DNA of 64,000 nt from Myxococcales bacterium. GTDB lineage: Bacteria > Myxococcota_A > Polyangia > Haliangiales > Haliangiaceae. The stretch lies in NCBI GenBank assembly GCA_016720595.1, contig JADKKI010000020.1:62001-126000 (forward strand), read 5' to 3'. The stretch's first letter is position 1. Every line of letters begins with the position of its first letter. A program made the position numbers and the translations under genes. This document shows positions 55,252 to 64,000 of this stretch, in pieces. Below the pieces are notes generated by a model, which saw only the letters and a list, made by a program, of their open reading frames with translations, had not been told where the DNA came from and ran no database searches.

Positions 55252-57384
55252 TCAGGTGACCGGGAAGCCGCGATCTCGCATCAGCGCGTTGGTGTCGACA
55301 TCGCGGCCGCGGAACTTCTTGAACGCCTCCTCGGGCGACACCGAGTTGCCGACGCTCATGATCGCGTCGTGCAGCTTCTTCGCGGTCTTCTTGTCGTAGA
55401 AGCTCTTCGCCTCGACGAACGCCTCGGCGGCGTCGGCGGTGAGGGTGTCGGCCCAGATGTAGCTGTAGTACCCAGCCGAGTAGCCGTCGTCGGCGAAGAT
55501 GTGGCCGAAGTGCGGCGGGCGGTGGCGCATCACGATCTCGGTGGGCGCGCCGATCTCCTTCATCGTCGCCTTCTCGAACGCCGCCGGATCGATCGGCTTG
55601 TCGGTGGGCGCGGTGTGGATCTTCAGATCGTAGATCGTCGACATCAGGTACTCGACGGTCTTGAACCCGTTGTTGAAGTTCTTCGCCTTCATGATCTTCT
55701 CGAGAAGCTCCTTCGGCATCGGCTTCTTGGTCTCGAAGTGAAGGGCGTACTTGTTGAGCACCTCGGGCGTGGGGAGCCAGTGCTCGTTGAGCTGGCTCGG
55801 GAACTCCACGAAGTCGCGCTTCGTGTTGGTGCCGGCGAGCGAGAGGTAGTGCACGTTCGAGTTGAGGCCGTGCAGCGCGTGGCCGAACTCGTGGAACATC
55901 GTGACCGCGTCGTCCCACGAGATCAGGACCGGCTCGCCGGGCTTGCCCTGCACGAAGTTCGAGTTGTTGGACACGATCGGCGTGGTCGGCGCCTTGAACG
56001 CCTCCTGGGTCCGGTACTCGTTCATCCACGCGCCGGAGCGCTTGCCATCACGGGCGTACGGATCGAAGTACCAGAGGCCCACGCGCTTGCCGCCCTTGGT
56101 GACCTCCCAGACGCGGACATCGGGGTGGTAGACGGGCACGCCGGTGATCTGCTTGAACGCGAAGCCGTAGAGCTGGCCCGCGGCCCAGAACATGCCTTCG
56201 CGGAGCTTCTCGGCCTGGAGGTACGGCTTCACCTCGTTCTGATCGAGGTCGTACTTCTCCTTGCGCACCTTCTCCGCGTAGTAGCGGTAGTCCCACGGCT
56301 CGATCTTGAGCTTGGTCTTCTCCGCATCCGCGACCTTCTGCATGTCGGCGACCTCTTCGCGCACGCGCGCGACAGCGGCCTTCCAGACCTTCATCGTCAG
56401 GGCCATCGCCGCATCGGGCGTCTTGGCCATGTTGTCGTCGATGATCCAGTGCGCGTGGCTCGGGAACCCGAGCAGCTTGGCGCGCTCGCCGCGGAGGGCG
56501 AGGATCTGCGTGATGATCGGCTTGTTGTCGTGGGCGCCGGCGTTGTCGCCGCGGCTGATCCACATCCGGAAGACCTTCTCGCGGAGCGCGCGGTTCGACG
56601 AGTAGGTCAGGAACGGCTCGGCGCTCGAGCGGGTGTTCGTGATCGCCCACTTGCCCTTCTTGCCCTTGGCCTCCGCGGCTTGCGCGGTCGCGGCCTTGAT
56701 CGAATCGGGCAGGCCGGCGAGGTCGCTCTCCTTGTCGATCAGCACCATGCCGCTCTCCTCGTCGGCGAGCTGGTTCTGCGTGAACGTGGTGTAGAGCGAC
56801 GCGAGCTTGGTGTTGATCTCCTTGAGCCGCGCCTTCTCCTTGGCTCCGAGCGCTGCACCGCGCCGCGCGAAGTTCTTGTAGACCACCTCGAGCAGGCGCT
56901 GCTGCTCGCTGTTCAGCTTCGGCTTGGCGTCATAGACGGCCTTGATCCGCGCGAACAGCTTCTCGTTCTGCGTGATCTCGTCGTTGTACGCGGCGAGGAC
57001 CGGCGACATCTCGGTCTCCACGCCCTGCATCGCCTTGTCGTTCATCGTGGACGTGTAGACGCCCATCAGCGTGGCCGCCCGGGCCAGGGGGCGACCCGAG
57101 TCCTCGAGTGCGACGATCGTGTTCTCGAACGTGGCGGGCTTGGCGTTGTCCGCGATCGCGGCGATCTCGGCGCGCTGGAGATCCATGCCCTTCATCAGGG
57201 CGGGCTTGAAGTCCGCGACCTTGATCTTGTCGAACGGGGGGACGCCGCCGTTGGCGCCGCCGAAGGGAGCGAGGAGAGGTTCGAGTTTCACGGCGGGCTC
57301 ACCTTTCGCGAACGAGAGCTGCTTACGGAAGGCCAGGAGGACCGCCGTCGAGGCGGAGGCGAACAGGAACGTGCGGCGCTTCAT
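55252..57384 (-). CDS. M3-family metallopeptidase (Dcp/oligopeptidase-like), Tat-type leader
   Basis: A 710-residue zinc oligopeptidase. The active site TMFHEFGHALHG gives His498, Glu499 and His502, with the family end region FGHIFADDGYSAGYYSYIWAD. The LNKYALHFETKKPMP and LISWDDAVTM blocks also match M3 enzymes. The leader MKRRTFLFASASTAVLLAF has twin Arg followed by TFL, a Tat-like motif, so the enzyme may be exported folded. M3 peptidases normally trim peptides in the cytoplasm or periplasm (Dcp). ATG at 57384 is the start that gives this leader. Confidence 0.9.
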   Translation of the reverse strand: MKRRTFLFASASTAVLLAFRKQLSFAKGEPAVKLEPLLAPFGGANGGVPPFDKIKVADFKPALMKGMDLQRAEIAAIADNAKPATFENTIVALEDSGRPLARAATLMGVYTSTMNDKAMQGVETEMSPVLAAYNDEITQNEKLFARIKAVYDAKPKLNSEQQRLLEVVYKNFARRGAALGAKEKARLKEINTKLASLYTTFTQNQLADEESGMVLIDKESDLAGLPDSIKAATAQAAEAKGKKGKWAITNTRSSAEPFLTYSSNRALREKVFRMWISRGDNAGAHDNKPIITQILALRGERAKLLGFPSHAHWIIDDNMAKTPDAAMALTMKVWKAAVARVREEVADMQKVADAEKTKLKIEPWDYRYYAEKVRKEKYDLDQNEVKPYLQAEKLREGMFWAAGQLYGFAFKQITGVPVYHPDVRVWEVTKGGKRVGLWYFDPYARDGKRSGAWMNEYRTQEAFKAPTTPIVSNNSNFVQGKPGEPVLISWDDAVTMFHEFGHALHGLNSNVHYLSLAGTNTKRDFVEFPSQLNEHWLPTPEVLNKYALHFETKKPMPKELLEKIMKAKNFNNGFKTVEYLMSTIYDLKIHTAPTDKPIDPAAFEKATMKEIGAPTEIVMRHRPPHFGHIFADDGYSAGYYSYIWADTLTADAAEAFVEAKSFYDKKTAKKLHDAIMSVGNSVSPEEAFKKFRGRDVDTNALMRDRGFPVT

Positions 57385-57501
57385 CGCGCGGACGATAGCC
57401 AACCAGGGGCGCTCGCGCCAGGCCGGCCTGCGGGGTCGCAGGGTGTCCCGGGGCGCGTTTTCCGGCTTTACGGTCCGTCCCAGATCGTGCAAGGTCCCGC
57501 C

Positions 57502-60180
<2,679 letters not shown>

Positions 60181-60181
60181 A

Positions 60182-60230
60182 GGGGACGGTTTCAACTTGA
60201 GCAACTTGCGATCTCGAACCGCGCGAGATC
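60182..60230 (+). repeat. Dispersed palindromic repeat, copy 4
   Basis: The same core as at 43376: GGGGACGGTTTCAACTTGAG then CAACTTGCGATCTCGAAC (identical for 38 bases). It carries a stem GATCTCG (60210-60216) and CGAGATC (60224-60230). It begins two bases after the stop of the sigma-54 activator and ends 17 bases before the end of the convergent hydrolase gene. It is the second locus of the family in this window. Confidence 0.85.
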
Positions 60231-60246
60231 ACACGATCGACGATCG

Positions 60247-61386
60247 CTAGTTGGTGCAGGGATTCTCGGCGGCCGGACAGCCACCGCCGGTGCGCGGGGT
60301 CGCCGAGTCCGCCCCGATGCCGCACCACTGCGGCAGGCTGGTGGGCAGGCCGTGGTCCAGGAACGGCGATTGGCCCTGTGGCAACCAGAACGGGTGGTTG
60401 AGCGCGAACTCCCACATGCCCGCGTACTTCGATTCGCCGGGTGGCGCATCGAGGGGCGGCTCGACGTGCCCGCAGTTGTGCTTGCACTCGATGAAGAAGT
60501 GGCCGTCGGTCGTGAGCTTCTGCTCCATCGCCTTCGAGGCCACGGAGAAGTCCATCCCGACGCCGACGCAGCCGAGGATGTCCTTGTTGCCGTCCATCTG
60601 CGGCGGGCCATCGCCACCCCACAGCACCACGCCGGGGAGCTTTCGCGCCGCACCATTCCACGGCTTGATGATCGTCGCGTTGGTGCCGCCCGACAGCGAG
60701 AGGAACGAGGCGAGGGTGTGGCTGCGCGCCTGAGCGAGCTGATCGGTGAACAGCGCACCGGCGCTGACGCCGACGGTCGAGACGCACTGCTGGTTGACGG
60801 TGTACTGGTGCTCGACGCACGCGAGCATGTCGTCGAAGAAGGCGAACTCCTCGTCCATCCGCGACGCGGTCTGCGTGATGTCGAACGGCCAGCGGGTGTT
60901 GAACGAGGTGCCGATCACGGTCGCACCGCGGGCCACCGGGAGGACGGCGATGAAGCGCTGGTCATCCGCGGCCGCCTGGACCTCGCCCTTCTGCAGAAAG
61001 CCGTTCGCGCTGCCGCCGATCCAGTGCCACATGAACAGCACGGGGGGGCGCTCGTCCGGCTGGAGGTTGGCGGGCAGGACCAGGAGAAAGTCCCGGCTGT
61101 GACCGGTGGTGGTCAGGGTGTTGCTCCCGCCGTGGAGCACCGGGCAGCCCGCCGCGGGGAGGGCCGGAGCGATCGGGATTGGTGCCCCGGCCGGCGGCGG
61201 CGCCGAGCACAGGTAGCGATACACGGGACCGGCGTCCGGCACCGGGCTCGTGGCATCCGGTTGCATGGTCGGTCCAGCATCTGCCGTGGTCGCGGGTGGT
61301 GGCGGCGAAGCGCTGCTACAGGCCGCGAGGACGCCGAACACGATGGAGCTGGTAGCGCGCACGCGTGCGCGGTGTGCAAGCACCAT
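60247..61386 (-). CDS. PHB-depolymerase-like esterase lipoprotein
   Basis: A 379-residue lipoprotein. From ATG 61386 the signal runs through SIVFGVLAAC, then a Pro/Ala/Asp linker, then an alpha/beta-hydrolase core of the LpqC/polyhydroxybutyrate depolymerase type: DFLLVLPANLQPDERPPVLFMWH, the nucleophile elbow STVGVSAGALFTDQ (Ser in GVSAG), and VVLWGGDGPPQMDGNKDIL. The His near KHNCGHVEPP may be the catalytic one. Several Cys suggest disulfides. It probably cleaves an ester polymer or feruloyl-type substrate outside the cell. A longer frame upstream gives no better signal. It converges with the sigma-54 activator at a dispersed repeat. Confidence 0.8.
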   Translation of the reverse strand: MVLAHRARVRATSSIVFGVLAACSSASPPPPATTADAGPTMQPDATSPVPDAGPVYRYLCSAPPPAGAPIPIAPALPAAGCPVLHGGSNTLTTTGHSRDFLLVLPANLQPDERPPVLFMWHWIGGSANGFLQKGEVQAAADDQRFIAVLPVARGATVIGTSFNTRWPFDITQTASRMDEEFAFFDDMLACVEHQYTVNQQCVSTVGVSAGALFTDQLAQARSHTLASFLSLSGGTNATIIKPWNGAARKLPGVVLWGGDGPPQMDGNKDILGCVGVGMDFSVASKAMEQKLTTDGHFFIECKHNCGHVEPPLDAPPGESKYAGMWEFALNHPFWLPQGQSPFLDHGLPTSLPQWCGIGADSATPRTGGGCPAAENPCTN

Positions 61387-61517
61387 GCGCAGCGTAAGCC
61401 GCCGACATCTCATGACTGCGCCATACGTCGACCAGATCTGGACAGTCATGAGCGGCGCTCAGGCTCGCCTCTCGAGCCCCAGATCGAGGCGATCGGAGGT
61501 CGTTTCATTTCGCGTGG

Positions 61518-63272
61518 GTGGGTAGTCACTCGTACAGTTTGAAGGTGAGTCGGAAGCAGGATCAGAACGACCGGACGACCGTCCAGGTCCACGATCCGCT
61601 GGTCGGCACCGAGTTCGATCGCCGGTTTCACATCGACTTCCGGATCGCGGTCGGCGGGTTCGGCGCGATCTACCACGCGACCCACAAGAACTCCGGCCAT
61701 CAGTTCGCGCTCAAGATCCTGCACGCCCGGCTCGCGGCGGACCCGGGCGTGATCGCGCGGTTCCGCCGTGAGGGCGACACACTCACCCGGCTACGCAGCC
61801 CCAACACGATCATCGCGTACGAGATGGGCGAGGCCGACGACGGGACCTTGTTCATCGTGCTCGAGCTCCTGCACGGCGAGAGCCTGTTCGAGCGGTATCG
61901 CTCGCGTGGCCGGTTCGAGTGGAAGCAGATGGCCTCGATCGCGCGGGGCGTGTGCGCGTCGCTGGAGGAGGCGCACGGCCTCGGCATCATCCATCGCGAT
62001 CTCAAGCCGACGAACATCAACCTCGAGATCAAGGACGGCGACGAGAACTTCGCCAAGGTCCTCGATTTCGGGATCGCGAAGATCCTGCATCAGAGCGACC
62101 TGGACTCCCAGGACCTGACGAACGCGGGCCAGATGATCGGCACGCTCGATTACATGTCCCCCGAGCAGATGGTCGGCGGCGTCTGCACCGGCCAGACCGA
62201 CATCTACACGCTCGGCATCGTGATGTACGAGATGATCGCCGGGCGCCGGCCGTTCGCCGAGGCCAATAGCCCAGCCGCGGTGCTCGCCGCGATGCTCCGC
62301 ACGGATCCGGATCCGCTGTCGGGCCTGGTCCCGATCCCCAAGGCGATGGACCGCATCGTCATGAAGTGCCTCGCGCGCGAGCCAGAGCAGCGCTGGGCCT
62401 CCGTGGCGGAGCTGGGCGCCTCGCTCGATCGCGTGCTGGGTGGTGTGGAGAACGCGGAGCGCGCGGACGTCACGCGTACGGTCCCGGTCTCGATCGGCGA
62501 GGAATCGACGATCTTCGAAGAGCGACCACGTCCGCTGGTGACGGCGCCGTATCCCGCGCAGATCGTCCGCCCGAGCGATTCCTCCCTCGGTGAAGCGCCC
62601 ACCGAGCCGGCACAGGTACCCGCACCGGCACGGCCCCGCGGCGCCCTGCCGACCACGATCCCCGGCCGCCCCGCACCGCCTCCGACCACGCCGCCTCCGG
62701 TGCTGAGGTCGCAGGTGACCCCGACCCCGGTGACCAACCGGAAGCAGCCGACCACGCCTCCGGACGTCGGTGGCCGCCCGAGCCAGGCCGCGCTCCCCAC
62801 CCACGGCGCTCGTCCGAGCCAGCCCGCGATCGCCACGCACGGCGCGCGCCCGAGCCAGGCCGCGCTCCCCACGCCGGGCGATCGTTCGAGCCAGGCCGCG
62901 CTCCCCACGGCGCCCCTGTTCGGACGCGCCGCCGCCGGGCCGACCAGCGCCGCGCCGCTGCCCGGCTCGGACCTCGCACTGTTTCCGCCTCCGCCGCCGC
63001 ATCAGCGAAAGTCGCCGACGGCACCGCCACCGATGGCCGTGATCCACCCCCCCGGACCACCGCAGCCCCTGCCGCACTCGGCCCGCCCGGTGATGGACCT
63101 CGCGAGCTTCGCGCAGCCCGCACAGCTCTCACCGACTCCGCCCGCGCCCGGGATGCCCGGCTTTGACATGTCGCAGCTGGCCGCGCGCGACGCCGCGGTG
63201 CGCCGCATCGTGTGGATCGTCGTGCTCGTCGTCGCCGCGCTGATCGGCGTGGTCGTCGCCGCGCAGCTCTAA
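61518..63272 (+). CDS. Ser/Thr protein kinase, C-terminal membrane anchor
   Basis: A 584-residue Hanks-type kinase. The catalytic domain (about 35-310) has glycine loop AVGGFGAIYHA, lysine in FALKILHA, catalytic HRDLKPTNIN, DFGIAKIL and GTLDYMSPEQM. A long Pro/Ala-rich linker follows. It contains four 12-residue repeats (RPSQAALPTHGA-type, residues 420-467). A final helix (RIVWIVVLVVAALIGVVVAAQL) anchors the protein. This is the kinase-TM order without an outer sensor, so it may sense through the linker. The start is GTG 61518; GTG 61545 is a plausible alternative nine codons on. Its 3' end is near a convergent TPR gene. Confidence 0.9.
   Translation: MGSHSYSLKVSRKQDQNDRTTVQVHDPLVGTEFDRRFHIDFRIAVGGFGAIYHATHKNSGHQFALKILHARLAADPGVIARFRREGDTLTRLRSPNTIIAYEMGEADDGTLFIVLELLHGESLFERYRSRGRFEWKQMASIARGVCASLEEAHGLGIIHRDLKPTNINLEIKDGDENFAKVLDFGIAKILHQSDLDSQDLTNAGQMIGTLDYMSPEQMVGGVCTGQTDIYTLGIVMYEMIAGRRPFAEANSPAAVLAAMLRTDPDPLSGLVPIPKAMDRIVMKCLAREPEQRWASVAELGASLDRVLGGVENAERADVTRTVPVSIGEESTIFEERPRPLVTAPYPAQIVRPSDSSLGEAPTEPAQVPAPARPRGALPTTIPGRPAPPPTTPPPVLRSQVTPTPVTNRKQPTTPPDVGGRPSQAALPTHGARPSQPAIATHGARPSQAALPTPGDRSSQAALPTAPLFGRAAAGPTSAAPLPGSDLALFPPPPPHQRKSPTAPPPMAVIHPPGPPQPLPHSARPVMDLASFAQPAQLSPTPPAPGMPGFDMSQLAARDAAVRRIVWIVVLVVAALIGVVVAAQL
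62775..62918 (+). repeat. Four 36-bp tandem repeats within kinase linker
   Basis: Units at 62775, 62811, 62847 and 62883 each encode a 12-residue repeat, for example RPSQAALPTHGA. Bases vary between units mostly at third positions, so the array has been kept at protein level. It lies in the disordered linker between kinase domain and membrane helix. Confidence 0.8.
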
Positions 63273-63288
63273 GCCACGCTCACAGTGC

Positions 63289-64000
63289 TCAGGGCGCGAA
63301 GTGCAGCTTGTGCTGCGTCACCGTCACGCTCCGGCAGCGCTCGAGCCGATCGTACTCGGTGGTCGCCACGAACACGTACGCGAGGTCGCCACCCTTCGGC
63401 ACGTCGACGGGGATCGTCGGGCACTCGAACGAGCGATCTCGGAGCTGGAGGCGCTGCTTGCCGGGCGGGAGGTCGAAGCGGACCTCGCTCCGGCTCCGGC
63501 GATTGGCGTCGTTTGGAAGCCGCACTTCGAGGCTGCGGTTCGAGGCGTTGAACACCACGGCGCCATCGGTTCGCGGTGGAGCGCGCACCATGCACTCGTG
63601 GTTCTCGCCGGGGCCGAACTTGCAGCTCGACGAGCCGAAGCTGACCGCGGTCACCACGTCGACCACGTGCTCGCCACCGCGCAGATCGATCCCGAAGCCT
63701 TCCTTGTAGCCGTAGGGGCCGGCGTGGCTCTCCACCCCGGGCTGCTTCTTGATCTCGCCATCGACGAGGATGTACGCGGACGTCAGATCGATCGCCTGCG
63801 GATCGCTCGCCGGCGGGGTGGAGACCCACAACATCCCGGGGGTCTTCTCGAGCTTGGCGATCAGCGCCTCGACCTGCTGCTTGTCGGCAGCGGTGGGCGC
63901 GATCACGAGGTACGTCTCGTAGCTCTTGAGCGCGAGCGGCAGAAGATTCAGCCGGCGCTGCAGATCGGCGATGTTGTAGATCGTGCTCGGGTGCGGCGAG
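63289..64000 (-). CDS. TPR-type protein, 5' end outside window
   Basis: The gene continues past the right edge. The readable 236 residues begin with TPR-like helices (STIYNIADLQRRLNLLPLALKSYETYLVIAP, then TAADKQQVEALIAKLEKTPG). A beta-rich domain with spaced Cys (SCKFGPGENHECM, FECPTIPVDVPKGGDL, ERCRSVTV) follows, perhaps PEGA-like. TPR-plus-PEGA proteins are common in Myxococcota beside Ser/Thr kinases, and this one is convergent with the kinase gene, so a link is plausible. Because the start is missing, the signal peptide is unknown; a GTG at 63906 lies inside the frame and is not taken as the start. Confidence 0.75.
   Translation of the reverse strand, partial: SPHPSTIYNIADLQRRLNLLPLALKSYETYLVIAPTAADKQQVEALIAKLEKTPGMLWVSTPPASDPQAIDLTSAYILVDGEIKKQPGVESHAGPYGYKEGFGIDLRGGEHVVDVVTAVSFGSSSCKFGPGENHECMVRAPPRTDGAVVFNASNRSLEVRLPNDANRRSRSEVRFDLPPGKQRLQLRDRSFECPTIPVDVPKGGDLAYVFVATTEYDRLERCRSVTVTQHKLHFAP

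Overview
The window looks like chromosome from a GC-rich (roughly 70% by eye) Myxococcota-type bacterium, probably of the Haliangium/Kofleria/Nannocystis kind. That placement is inferred from gene content: two Hanks-type Ser/Thr kinases, a membrane-bound sigma-54 activator, very many lipoproteins (several WD40/PD40-like), a bacterial alpha-2-macroglobulin, a SWIM/SNF2 helicase, and GTG/TTG starts. No rRNA, tRNA, CRISPR array, prophage or complete insertion sequence was seen. Coding density is high on both strands, and many neighbours overlap by 1-4 bases.

Layout. 1-4455: end of an ECF42-like sigma factor, a zinc-ribbon membrane protein, a HAD hydrolase, then a flavin/PNPOx-like protein divergent from a MocR/PdxR-type regulator with an inverted repeat at the regulator start. 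4476-9958: beta-helix lipoprotein, ketopantoate reductase with a DUF4139 lipoprotein, a possible clan-CD (caspase-like) fold protein, and a degenerate histidine-kinase-type ATPase. 10054-12384: sensor Ser/Thr kinase. 12385-12722: non-coding, with a 40-bp inverted repeat and an AGTGC microsatellite. 12723-20218: minus-strand envelope cluster (esterase, OmpW-like porin, Big_5 lipoprotein, CYTH triphosphatase, PD40 lipoprotein). 20295-22473: purT with a zinc-ribbon protein, and a small lipoprotein. 22459-27411: SprT-like protease with DUF2786, 9 bp behind a SNF2/SWIM helicase. 27480-29156: PilZ protein. 29159-29189: a G21C10 homopolymer junction followed by an orphan gene end.

29425-38496 is a minus-strand run: alpha-2-macroglobulin (frameshifted), DUF4920 lipoprotein, PepSY membrane protein, and a PD40 lipoprotein carrying one haem-binding CxxCH motif. 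38629-43394 holds a YwqK/MORN-like exported protein, the pseudouridine synthase RluF and a B12-binding radical SAM protein. 43376-43588 is a cluster of a dispersed palindromic repeat that supplies the last codons of both flanking convergent genes; one more copy lies at 60182. 44039-52000 has lipoproteins, a short polysaccharide operon (rfbC with a frameshift, rfbD, a glycosyltransferase-like gene), a glycosyltransferase and a chrA remnant. 52035-55223 is a glycine-rich, collagen-like giant without a signal peptide. Last come an M3 peptidase with a Tat-like leader, a PDZ-multi-TM-GAF-sigma54 activator, a PHB-depolymerase-like lipoprotein, a second Ser/Thr kinase and a truncated TPR protein.

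The main theme is envelope remodelling and signal input: exported lipoproteins, porin, macroglobulin and esterases on the outside, with kinases, a PilZ protein and a membrane-tethered sigma-54 activator as sensors. The most unusual items are the repeat family that tails genes, the helicase/SprT pair, the membrane-tethered enhancer-binding protein and the glycine-rich giant. Three genes (alpha-2-macroglobulin, rfbC, chrA) are broken by frameshift or deletion, and the G21C10 run points to local sequencing or assembly error, so some breaks may not be biological.
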